Below, one piece after another: positions 23,193-30,970 of a DNA stretch of 36,934 bases. The notes beneath the pieces were generated by a model. It was not told the DNA's origin and did no database searches. It worked only from the letters and a program-made list of their open reading frames with translations. Each line of letters opens with the position of its first letter. Positions within the stretch are counted from its first letter, which is position 1. A program made the translations under genes and the position numbers. The stretch is from Flavobacteriaceae bacterium (GTDB lineage: Bacteria > Bacteroidota > Bacteroidia > Flavobacteriales > Flavobacteriaceae): the NCBI GenBank assembly GCA_024763365.1, contig JANTFO010000013.1, positions 1 to 36,934 on the forward strand. The letters run 5' to 3'.

Positions 23193-23221
23193 CAAATTTA
23201 ATAAGACTAATTCAAAAACAA
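23193..23221 (-). promoter_or_regulatory. yqgE promoter with both elements, abutting the start codon
   Basis: On the minus strand TTG (23219-23221), 18 bases, then an exact TAAATTTG (23193-23200). Only 5 bases separate the -7 element from the ATG at 23187, so the mRNA would have a leader of 0-2 bases. Confidence 0.6.
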
Positions 23222-23232
23222 TACCAATTTGC

Positions 23233-23270
23233 AAAAAAAATGTCCTTTAAAAAAATTTAAAGGACATTTT
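23233..23270 (-). terminator. Intrinsic terminator after the HU gene
   Basis: A perfect 15-bp stem (23237-23251 with 23256-23270, four-base loop) begins 18 bases after the HU stop. On the minus strand it runs into a tract of T. It isolates the HU gene from yqgE. Confidence 0.92.
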
Positions 23271-23288
23271 GTTAAGCTTTAAAAATTT

Positions 23289-23561
23289 TTAGTTTACAGC
23301 GTCATCAAATTTTGATCCTGCTTTAAAACGAACTACATTTTTAGCTTTAATTTTGATAGTTTCTCCTGTTTGTGGATTACGTCCTGTACGAGCATTGCGT
23401 TTTGATACTGACCATGTACCCCATCCTACTAAGGCAACTTTACCACCTTTTTTCAAAGTTTTGGTTACATTATCAGTTAATGATTCTAAAGCGGCTTTTG
23501 CAGCAACTTTTGAAATTCCGGCATCAGCTGCCATTGCATCAATTAATTCTGACTTGTTCAT
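23289..23561 (-). CDS. HU-family histone-like DNA-binding protein
   Basis: The 90 residues are the full HU/IHF fold: MNKSELIDAMAADAGISK at the N-terminus, dimerising helices, and the DNA-binding beta-arm with VGWGTWSVSKRNARTGRNP and the conserved GETIKIKAKNVVRFKAG. HU bends and compacts DNA as a dimer. The gene has the best promoter in the window and its own terminator, as expected for an abundant protein. The Trp pair in GWGTW replaces the usual GFGTF. Confidence 0.95.
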   Translation of the reverse strand: MNKSELIDAMAADAGISKVAAKAALESLTDNVTKTLKKGGKVALVGWGTWSVSKRNARTGRNPQTGETIKIKAKNVVRFKAGSKFDDAVN

Positions 23562-23596
23562 ATTTACTAAAATTAAAGTTATTAATAATCTTCGTA

Positions 23597-23627
23597 CAAA
23601 GATAGATTTTATAAGGGCTTGCGCAAA
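23597..23627 (-). promoter_or_regulatory. HU promoter
   Basis: On the minus strand TTTG (23624-23627), exactly 19 bases, then TATCTTTG (23597-23604), an exact -7 match with ideal spacing. Transcription would start near 23592, giving a leader of about 30 bases. Confidence 0.75.
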
Positions 23628-23729
23628 TATTTAAGCTAAAATCAAAGTGTTTTGTTAATAAATAAGCAAAATTGTTAATAAAACAGCATATAACAATCAT
23701 ATTTCGCCTTATGCCTTGCTGCAAAAGGC

Positions 23730-24704
23730 TTAAAGCATACAGGCCTCTTTGGAGAACTGAAAACCGTTAAGCAAGCTTTTAGCGTCCATTGCTTTTTTCC
23801 CCGGTAATTGTATTTGTTCTAAATAAAGGAAGCCATCTTTACAAGCTACTTTAATATGTGATTTATCTGTAAATATCCTACCAGGCTCAAACTCATGTAA
23901 AACATATTCCGGCCTTACATGATACAATTTCACATTATATTTTATTTCTTCTGATTCAAATGTACTCCAGGCTGTTGGATAGGGGCTTAAACCTCTGATA
24001 AAATTATATACCTTTTCAAGTGGCATATGCCAATCTACTTTTGTATTGGTTTTATTTAACTTAGGCGCCAAGGTGCCCCCTTGATGAGCTTGTGTTTGTG
24101 TTTTAATATTTCCGTGCGCAATCAATCTTATTGTTTTTACTACTAAATTTGCCCCTTTTTCTAAAAGCTTATCATGTAAACTACCTGCAGTATCACAAGG
24201 TGATATGTCTTGTTTATCGCTGATGATTATTGCTCCAGTATCAATTTTTTCATCTATAAAAAAGGTGGTTACACCTGTTTCTTTTTCTCCATTAATGATA
24301 GCCCAATTGATCGGAGCTGCCCCTCTATATGCCGGTAAAAGTGAAGCATGAAGGTTGAAAGTACCACGTTTGGGTAATTTCCATACCGATTCGGGCAACA
24401 TCCTAAAGGCAACTACTACGATCAAGTCTAAATCTAATGATTTTAACTGTTCTATAAAAAGCGGATCTTTTAAATTAGAGGGTTGATATATAGTTAATTG
24501 ATGTGCTGATGCAAAAGTCTTTACTGCCGATGCTTTAAGTTTCTTGCCCCTGCCTGCTGGTTTGTCAGGTCCTGTAACTACACCAACTATTTGTAGCCTC
24601 TCCTGAATTAGCCTATCTAAAATACCCACTGCAAAATGGGGTGTCCCCATAAAAAGTATACGCAGGGATTTTTCATTTACAGATTTGAAATTCTTGTTTT
24701 TCAT
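23730..24704 (-). CDS. fmt: Methionyl-tRNA formyltransferase
   Basis: Fmt formylates Met on initiator tRNA with 10-formyl-tetrahydrofolate. The 324 residues show the family start RILFMGTPHFAVGILDRL, the strand LIVVVAFRMLPESVW, the signature FNLHASLLPAYRGAAPINWAI with the catalytic region, then GVTTFFIDEKIDTGAII. The C-terminal OB-like domain holds VYNFIRGLSPYPTAW. The first 18 residues (KNKNFKSVNEKS...) extend beyond the usual start and overlap the 3' end of recQ by 32 bases. No other good start codon is present in frame, so translational coupling to recQ is likely. Confidence 0.94.
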   Translation of the reverse strand: MKNKNFKSVNEKSLRILFMGTPHFAVGILDRLIQERLQIVGVVTGPDKPAGRGKKLKASAVKTFASAHQLTIYQPSNLKDPLFIEQLKSLDLDLIVVVAFRMLPESVWKLPKRGTFNLHASLLPAYRGAAPINWAIINGEKETGVTTFFIDEKIDTGAIIISDKQDISPCDTAGSLHDKLLEKGANLVVKTIRLIAHGNIKTQTQAHQGGTLAPKLNKTNTKVDWHMPLEKVYNFIRGLSPYPTAWSTFESEEIKYNVKLYHVRPEYVLHEFEPGRIFTDKSHIKVACKDGFLYLEQIQLPGKKAMDAKSLLNGFQFSKEACML

Positions 24705-26571
24705 TCAATTCAACTTGGTTATGATCCATTAGTTTTCTCAATTCTTTGATCAATTTCTTTTCATCAACTTGTAAGTTTTTTAGTAGTTCACTAAGTGTTT
24801 GTGGTTTTAACGCTATAAAGTTCAGTATTTTTTTATCAAGCTTTTTATAAGATTTACTATTTTGTTTTTTCCGTTTACAAATATCACAAATTCCACAATT
24901 CTCTATGCCTTCTTCTTTAAAATACTGTCTAATAAACACATTTCTACACAGTTTTTCATTATTAAAATAACGAATCATACTGCGGTATTTATCCAGCTTA
25001 TTTTTATTAAGCTGCTTCAAATAACCTAAAATAGGATTGATCACAAAGGCATCTTCACGAGGAACAAGAAATCGAATTTTAGTATCATAGATAGCTTTGC
25101 TAAAATCGATGATTCCATCATTCTGCATATTACGTAAATGCTTTTCTAATACTACATCTGTCAAGTTTAATTTAGTCGTCAATAATTTAGTATGCACCTC
25201 CTTAGTCATGTCAAGTATCCCTTCATAAGTTCTTAAAAGTAATTTGATAATTTGCTCTTTAACAGGATTTTGCCGGTAATAAGAAAATAAATGTTGTGGA
25301 TTGGCCAGAATCTTAATTCTTGTTACAGGTTTAAAATGCTGTTCCTGATTCAAAATACCATTCCTTTCAAATACTTCCAAAGCTTTATAAGTCTTTACAA
25401 TATCTAATTCATATCTTTTACAGAAATCAGCAATATTGAAATCAAAAGTTGTTTCGGGTAAATCATGTAAAGCGATTTGGAAGTAAATATTGAGTTTTTG
25501 ATAGACTATCTTGATAAAATTTTCATCCGGAAGATTAGATTCAAAAATATTTTCCAAACGTTTTAAAACCTTTTTTTCCTCCATGAGGACAGCATAAGCC
25601 TTCTTACCATCACGGCCTGCCCTACCAGCTTCTTGAATATAATTTTCCAAACTAAAAGGCAATCCTGCATGGATAATAAGTCTCACATTTGCTTTATCGA
25701 TACCCATACCAAAAGCATTGGTCGCTACCATGATTTGTGCTTTTTCTTGCATCCATGTATCAAAAGCCAATTTTTTCTCATTTGGATTTAATCCTGCGTG
25801 ATAATAAACTGCTGTTTTATGATGGCGTATTAAATATTCGTAATAAACGCGTGTATTTTTACGGGTACCAGCATAAATTATGATCGGTTCATCTGTTTTA
25901 TGAACCAAGGCTAAGATATGTCCACGTTTATCAGCCGTGTCAATATTTTGTAATTCTATATTATTACGAATCAAAGATTTTTTAAATACTTTAGGGTTTT
26001 TTAAATCCAAAAATACTTGTATGTCTTCCAAAACTTTTGGGGTAGCTGTAGCTGTTAAGGCTATTATATTTATACTTGGAAACCAATCCCTTAGAATATT
26101 TAACGCTAGGTAGGAAGGCCTAAAATCATGCCCCCATTCCGAGATGCAATGTGCCTCATCAATAGCTATCAAACTGATGGGGAGTTTTTTTAATTTTTCA
26201 GCAAAAAGGGCATTTTGTAATCTTTCCGGTGCTATATACAAGAAGCGAATTCCGCCATTTTGTAAATTGTCAAAATGTCTAATCAATTCATGTTGAGGAA
26301 TCATTCCTGTTAAGGCTAATGCTTTAATTCCCAATTTATTCAATTGGCTTACTTGATCGTTGATCAATGCTACCAATGGTGAAATAACCAAACAAATTCC
26401 GGACGCTTGCATCATGGTGGGTACTTGAAAGCAAATAGATTTTCCAGAACCAGTAGGCAGCAGTGCAATTACATCGTTTTTGTTGATAAGTTGGCCGATA
26501 ATAGCCTCTTGTGGTTCCCTAAAAGACGGATATCTCCAATAGGTTTGCAGTATTTCTACTGCGGATTTCAT
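24673..26571 (-). CDS. recQ: RecQ family 3'-5' DNA helicase
   Basis: RecQ unwinds DNA during recombination and repair. The 632 residues carry helicase motifs LLPTGSGKSICFQVP (Walker A), LVISPLVALINDQ, IAIDEAHCISEWGHDFRP (DEAH), IIALTATATP, and VATNAFGMGIDKANVR with QEAGRAGRDGK. The zinc site CxxxF...CGICDICKR and the winged-helix region follow. A classic HRDC domain is not evident; the C-terminal 70 residues look like a small helical domain instead. The start overlaps the stop of the upstream P-loop gene by 4 bases, and the end overlaps fmt by 32 bases. Confidence 0.93.
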   Translation of the reverse strand: MKSAVEILQTYWRYPSFREPQEAIIGQLINKNDVIALLPTGSGKSICFQVPTMMQASGICLVISPLVALINDQVSQLNKLGIKALALTGMIPQHELIRHFDNLQNGGIRFLYIAPERLQNALFAEKLKKLPISLIAIDEAHCISEWGHDFRPSYLALNILRDWFPSINIIALTATATPKVLEDIQVFLDLKNPKVFKKSLIRNNIELQNIDTADKRGHILALVHKTDEPIIIYAGTRKNTRVYYEYLIRHHKTAVYYHAGLNPNEKKLAFDTWMQEKAQIMVATNAFGMGIDKANVRLIIHAGLPFSLENYIQEAGRAGRDGKKAYAVLMEEKKVLKRLENIFESNLPDENFIKIVYQKLNIYFQIALHDLPETTFDFNIADFCKRYELDIVKTYKALEVFERNGILNQEQHFKPVTRIKILANPQHLFSYYRQNPVKEQIIKLLLRTYEGILDMTKEVHTKLLTTKLNLTDVVLEKHLRNMQNDGIIDFSKAIYDTKIRFLVPREDAFVINPILGYLKQLNKNKLDKYRSMIRYFNNEKLCRNVFIRQYFKEEGIENCGICDICKRKKQNSKSYKKLDKKILNFIALKPQTLSELLKNLQVDEKKLIKELRKLMDHNQVELNEKQEFQICK

Positions 26572-27119
26572 GAAAGTGTATTGATTACCTTTAAAATATA
26601 ATCTGTTCTGTCATCTACGCTTCCTTTTGGAACTTGAATAACATTGTAATTTAGAGATTTATAGGTGGTCAGGAGGTGGTTATGAATAGCTAGTGACTGT
26701 TCAAAACTTTCGTAGCGTTCATTATCGTTTATATAGATATCTTCCCAGGGGGGCATAAGAAAAACAAAATCATAACGGTTTTTTCGGCTATTTTCAATAA
26801 AGGTATCCGGATATTCCTGACTGATATAATTCAAATAAGCATGAACATCGGGTATACCACGGTCAAAAAAGACTAATGAATGATCTAATTGATGGGCTTC
26901 TTCAAACTGTTTCATTCTCCCTTTAATAAGCATTTCACTAAACAGCAATGGTTCAGTCAAAAATAACTGAGAAGTGCCATTTAACTGAGCTTCACGTGTC
27001 ACCGCCCTGGATATTTCGTGCATACAAAAGTAATTCCTGCCCTCCAACTCATGGATAATGGTAGATTTTCCGGTACCCGGCGCTCCGGTCAATACTATTT
27101 TTTTCTGTTTTTTCATCAA
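26568..27119 (-). CDS. P-loop ATPase/kinase, AAA_28 (NadR/Ttd14)-like
   Basis: The 183 residues begin with a Walker A motif TGAPGTGKSTIIHEL (G12 to S19), followed by LVFFDRGIPDVHAYL, which matches the acidic DRG loop of small-molecule kinases, and a C-terminal helix-strand part with YNVIQVPKGSVDDRTDYIL. The pattern fits the AAA_28 group, similar to the kinase half of NadR and to eukaryotic Ttd14; the substrate is unknown. The start overlaps the yggS stop by 4 bases and its stop overlaps the recQ start by 4 bases. Confidence 0.75.
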   Translation of the reverse strand: MMKKQKKIVLTGAPGTGKSTIIHELEGRNYFCMHEISRAVTREAQLNGTSQLFLTEPLLFSEMLIKGRMKQFEEAHQLDHSLVFFDRGIPDVHAYLNYISQEYPDTFIENSRKNRYDFVFLMPPWEDIYINDNERYESFEQSLAIHNHLLTTYKSLNYNVIQVPKGSVDDRTDYILKVINTLS

Positions 27120-27787
27120 GCAATAAAATTTCGGCGACCAAAAATAGCAGTACCAATTCGTACCATATTACTACCTTCCTCTATGGCAATTTCGTAATCT
27201 CCACTCATTCCAGTGGAAAGAATTTTCATTTCTACATTTTCTGACGCAAACGCTTTCATTGATTCAAAAAAATCTCGTAAAGCATGAAACTCTTTTCTAA
27301 CTTGTTCTTCATCGTCTGTAAAAGTAGCCATCCCCATTAAACCAACAATTCTTATATGCTTTAAATCAGTTGCTTTACCACTATTTATTAAAGTATTAAT
27401 TTCATCAAAATCTAAGCCAAATTTAGTGCTTTCCTGCGCAATATGTACCTGTAATAAACAGTCAATCACACGATTATGTTTGGCGGCCTGTTTATTGATT
27501 TCCTTAAGTAATTTAAAGCTGTCTATTCCATGGATTAAATGTACAAAACCGGCCATGTATTTTACTTTATTTCGTTGTATATGGCCGATCATATGCCATT
27601 TGATATCTTTAGGTAGTTCTGCTGCTTTACGCGCCAATTCCTGCACCTTATTTTCACCAAAATCTCTATGCCCTGCGTTATATGCTTCCATAATATCAGA
27701 GATCGGTTTGGTTTTGGTGACTGCTACCAGCGTTACCTCTTTAGGAATTTTACTTTTTATTAAATGTAGATTCTCCTTTATCATCAA
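27116..27787 (-). CDS. yggS: YggS/PROSC-type PLP-binding protein
   Basis: The 223 residues form the TIM-barrel PLP-homeostasis family. Lys25 in LVAVTKTKP binds PLP. Other signatures are FGENKVQELARKA, WHMIGHIQRNKVKY, LLQVHIAQESTKFGLDFDEI, VGLMGMATF, MKILSTGMSGDYEIAIEEGSNMVRIGTAIFG. It buffers and delivers pyridoxal phosphate in the cytoplasm. Start: two Met codons lie in a row. It follows the DUF1015 gene after 10 bases and overlaps the next gene by 4, so it is part of an operon. Confidence 0.93.
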   Translation of the reverse strand: MMIKENLHLIKSKIPKEVTLVAVTKTKPISDIMEAYNAGHRDFGENKVQELARKAAELPKDIKWHMIGHIQRNKVKYMAGFVHLIHGIDSFKLLKEINKQAAKHNRVIDCLLQVHIAQESTKFGLDFDEINTLINSGKATDLKHIRIVGLMGMATFTDDEEQVRKEFHALRDFFESMKAFASENVEMKILSTGMSGDYEIAIEEGSNMVRIGTAIFGRRNFIA

Positions 27788-27797
27788 GTTAAAATAC

Positions 27798-29048
27798 TTA
27801 ATCCAATTTATAGATCACTAGTCCTGAACGTAATTTAGGTTCAAACCAGGTAACTTTTGGTGGCATGATATTTCCAGTATCGGCAATGTGCATTAATTGC
27901 TTCATACTCACAGGGTATAGAGCAAAAGCCACGGCCATCTCACCACTGTCTACTCGTTTGCTCAATTCACCTAAGCCTCTGATACCACCAACGAATTCAA
28001 TACGATTATCGGTACGTAAGTCTTTGATATTCAATATGGGTTCTAGCACAAATTTTGACAATACACTTACATCAAGACTGTTGATGGGATCATTGTCATC
28101 ATAGGTGTTATTATGGGCTCTAAGGGCATACCATTTACCATCCAAATACATCGAGAAATGGTGCAATTGTGAAGGTTTTAATATGTCTTTGCTTTCTGAT
28201 ACAATGTCAAAGTTTTCCTTGATCTTGCTTAGAAAATCCTCTACTGATAATCCATTAAGATCTTTAACAACACGGTTATAATCTATAATCTGTAATTGAT
28301 TATCAGGAAAATGAACAGCCATAAAAAAGTTATAGGATTCATCACCGGTATGATTTGGATTTTCTGCACGCCTGTCAGCACCTATTCCTGCAGCTGCGGC
28401 TGTACGGTGATGACCGTCGGCAACATACGTAAAAGGTACTTTTTCGGAAAATAGTTTTTCCAGTTCTTTGTTTGTTTCAGCATTTTCAATCACCCAAAAG
28501 TGATGGCCAAAGCCATCATCTGCTGTAAAATCATATTCCGGTTCTTTACTGTTTACAATATCTGAAACGATGGCATCAATTTCAGGTACAGCTCGATAAG
28601 TAAAGAAAACAGGTTCAATATTTGCGTTTAAATAACGCGTAAGCACTTTTCTGTCTTCTTCTTTGTCTGGACGTGTTAACTCGTGTTTTTTAATGATACC
28701 ATTCTCATAATCAGCACAGGCGGCTGCACCTACAATACCATATTGCGTCTTGCCATTCATGGTCTGTGCATAGATATAATAATGTGGATCATCATCTTGT
28801 TTCAATAGATTTTTTTCTTGAAAATCAATAAAATTGGCTACTGCCTGATTATAAACACGTTCTGCATGTGGGTCTATACTTTCCTCAAAACAAATTTCTG
28901 CTCTGGTAATGTGTAATAAAGATTCCGGTTTACCTTCAGCCATTTGTTTGGCTTCTTGAGAATTCATCACGTCATAAGGCAAACAAGCTAAAGTTTTTGC
29001 GATATCTTTTGGTGGCCTAAGGCCTCTGAAAGGTTTTATAATTGCCAT
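27798..29048 (-). CDS. DUF1015 family protein
   Basis: The 416 residues match DUF1015: PFRGLRPPKDIAKTLACLPYDVMNSQEAKQ at the start, ESLLHITRAEI, and further on FTYVADGHHRTAAAAG, which is the family's most conserved stretch, and FVGGIRGLGELSK. Homologues are large cytoplasmic proteins with no firm biochemical role, sometimes described as ATP-dependent kinase or ATP-grasp-like; I would not assign one. The gene stands between serA (50 bases upstream) and yggS (10 bases downstream), an arrangement I recall from other Bacteroidota. Confidence 0.87.
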   Translation of the reverse strand: MAIIKPFRGLRPPKDIAKTLACLPYDVMNSQEAKQMAEGKPESLLHITRAEICFEESIDPHAERVYNQAVANFIDFQEKNLLKQDDDPHYYIYAQTMNGKTQYGIVGAAACADYENGIIKKHELTRPDKEEDRKVLTRYLNANIEPVFFTYRAVPEIDAIVSDIVNSKEPEYDFTADDGFGHHFWVIENAETNKELEKLFSEKVPFTYVADGHHRTAAAAGIGADRRAENPNHTGDESYNFFMAVHFPDNQLQIIDYNRVVKDLNGLSVEDFLSKIKENFDIVSESKDILKPSQLHHFSMYLDGKWYALRAHNNTYDDNDPINSLDVSVLSKFVLEPILNIKDLRTDNRIEFVGGIRGLGELSKRVDSGEMAVAFALYPVSMKQLMHIADTGNIMPPKVTWFEPKLRSGLVIYKLD

Positions 29049-29098
29049 GATTATGGTTTCATGTTAAAGGTTAAAAGTTAGCAGCGATGTTGCTTACT

Positions 29099-30055
29099 TT
29101 ACATTTCATTAAATATATTGATAATTTGAGTAGCTAATTCTGTGCCGATTCTATCTTGGGCTTCTACAGTAGCTGCACCAATATGAGGTGACAAAGACAA
29201 GAGTGGGTTCATCAATAATTGCACTTCCGGTTTGGGTTCTTTTTCAAAAACATCCAGAGCAGCTGCACTTAATTTATGTGACTCTAAAGCTTTTGCTAAG
29301 GCAACTTCATCTACCACCCCACCTCTTGCAGCATTAGCTAAGAAAGCACCATCTTTCATCATTTCTATTTCATTTTGTCCTATCACATAATCTTCTTGAG
29401 CAGGTACATGTAAGCTAAGAAAATCGGCTTCTTTTAATACTGTCTCTTTTTCAACAGTTTTAATTGTAAAACGCAATTGTTGTCCATCAAAAAAATCGAG
29501 ATTCAACTCCTTTTCATCGATATACGGATCATGAGCTACCACTTTCATACCCAAGCCGACTCCAATTTTGGCTGCCTCTTGTCCTATTCTGCCAAAACCA
29601 ATAATTCCAAGGGTTTTACCTTTGAGCTCTGTTCCTTTGGCATAAGTCTTTTTCAAACCTTTAAAATTGGACTCTCCTTCTAAAGGCATATTTCTATTGG
29701 CATCATATAAAAATCTGGCCATACCAAAAAAGTGCGCAAAAACTAATTCAGCGACTGAATGAGAGGAAGCTGCCGGTGTGTTGATTACATGTATGCCTTG
29801 TTCTCTCGCGTATTCCACATCGATATTATCCATACCTACACCGCCACGCCCAATGATCTTTAAAGAAGGACAGGCATCTATTAATTCAGCACGAACTTGG
29901 GTAGCGCTTCTTACTAAAATGACATCTACATTGTTCTTGTTGATATAATCTTCCAGGTCTTCTTGAGGTACTTTTGTGGTAATAACTTCATAACCGACTT
30001 TTTCGAGCATATCTTGCCCGGCTTGAGCTATACCATCATTTGCTAATATTTTCAT
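29099..30055 (-). CDS. serA: D-3-phosphoglycerate dehydrogenase
   Basis: This enzyme oxidises 3-phosphoglycerate to 3-phosphohydroxypyruvate with NAD, the first step of serine synthesis. The 318 residues are the short form without an ACT domain. Seen are the nucleotide-binding GFGRIG (153-158), the acid DP at 176-177, and the catalytic set R244 (NAARGG), E273 (FEKEP) and H291 (SPHIGAA). The opening SLKIIGRGGVGMDNID is typical of the family. Lacking ACT, it is probably not feedback-inhibited by serine in the E. coli way. serC is not next to it. It follows the SPFH gene after 10 bases. Confidence 0.9.
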   Translation of the reverse strand: MKILANDGIAQAGQDMLEKVGYEVITTKVPQEDLEDYINKNNVDVILVRSATQVRAELIDACPSLKIIGRGGVGMDNIDVEYAREQGIHVINTPAASSHSVAELVFAHFFGMARFLYDANRNMPLEGESNFKGLKKTYAKGTELKGKTLGIIGFGRIGQEAAKIGVGLGMKVVAHDPYIDEKELNLDFFDGQQLRFTIKTVEKETVLKEADFLSLHVPAQEDYVIGQNEIEMMKDGAFLANAARGGVVDEVALAKALESHKLSAAALDVFEKEPKPEVQLLMNPLLSLSPHIGAATVEAQDRIGTELATQIINIFNEM

Positions 30056-30065
30056 AATAATATAT

Positions 30066-30899
30066 TTAGTTATTTCCTAATATTAATGGTAGTCCATCTT
30101 TAGAACCAACCACCACTACTTTAGTGTTATTAGATTCAGCTAAAGTTAAGGTAGCTTCAATTCCTTTATCTTTTAAAATTTTATCTGTTAAAGAGGCGCT
30201 TAATATTCTATTCGCATCTGCTTTACCCTGCGCTTCAATCCGCTGTTTTTCTGCTTCTTTTTTAGCTTTTACTAACCTAAATTCATATTCAAGGGCTTCT
30301 TGTTCTTGTTTTAGTTTTCTTTCAATAGCTTCTTTAATAGTTGTGGGAAGTGTCACGTCCCTAACCAAAACATCATTAAGTTGCACATATTCATCATCGA
30401 GTATTTTTTTAGTTTCTTCATAGATTTCATCTTGAATGATTGCTCTTTTTGAAGAATAAATTTGTTCAGGGGTATATCTTCCGACAACTTCTCTGGTTGC
30501 AGATCGCAAAGCTGGTCTTACTACTCGTTCTAAATAATTTACCCCTTTGGTTTTATGTAATAAACCGAGATTTTCAGATTGAGGTTGATACCAAGCTGTT
30601 GCATCAAGTTTAATATCTAAACCATTTGAAGAGAGGACTTTCATTTCATCAAAAAATTCTTGTTGTCTCAATTCATATATCTGCACCTCATTCCAGGGTG
30701 CAACTATGTGAAAACCTTCTCCCATTGGTGGTGCATCTGTTACTACGCCACCTCCAAAACGTTTCCAAAGCACTCCGGCATCACCGGCTTCGACGGTCAC
30801 AATAGATTTGAAAATGGCTACTAATAAAATTATACCTATTAATACTATCAGAAAACTAGCTTTAGGTATTTGAAATTCTTGTTGTCTACGATTTTGCAT
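30066..30899 (-). CDS. Prohibitin-like SPFH/Band 7 membrane protein
   Basis: The 277 residues show an N-terminal transmembrane helix (about 15-33), the SPFH core starting VEAGDAGVLWKRFGGG, with GEGFHIVAPWNEVQIYELRQQ and LDIKLDATAWYQP, and a long helical region (about 180-245) rich in Glu/Lys/Arg/Ala that forms the coiled rim of prohibitin rings. A beta end (TKVVVVGSKDGLPLIL) closes the protein. Such proteins assemble into large rings in the inner membrane and protect or regulate AAA proteases; no such protease is in the window. serA follows after 10 bases. Confidence 0.9.
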   Translation of the reverse strand: MQNRRQQEFQIPKASFLIVLIGIILLVAIFKSIVTVEAGDAGVLWKRFGGGVVTDAPPMGEGFHIVAPWNEVQIYELRQQEFFDEMKVLSSNGLDIKLDATAWYQPQSENLGLLHKTKGVNYLERVVRPALRSATREVVGRYTPEQIYSSKRAIIQDEIYEETKKILDDEYVQLNDVLVRDVTLPTTIKEAIERKLKQEQEALEYEFRLVKAKKEAEKQRIEAQGKADANRILSASLTDKILKDKGIEATLTLAESNNTKVVVVGSKDGLPLILGNN

Positions 30900-30970
30900 A
30901 TTTGTATTTTTTTAAAATTAAATTTAGGAAACTAAATAACCGAGAGATAAAAAAGATTACTTTTATAAAA

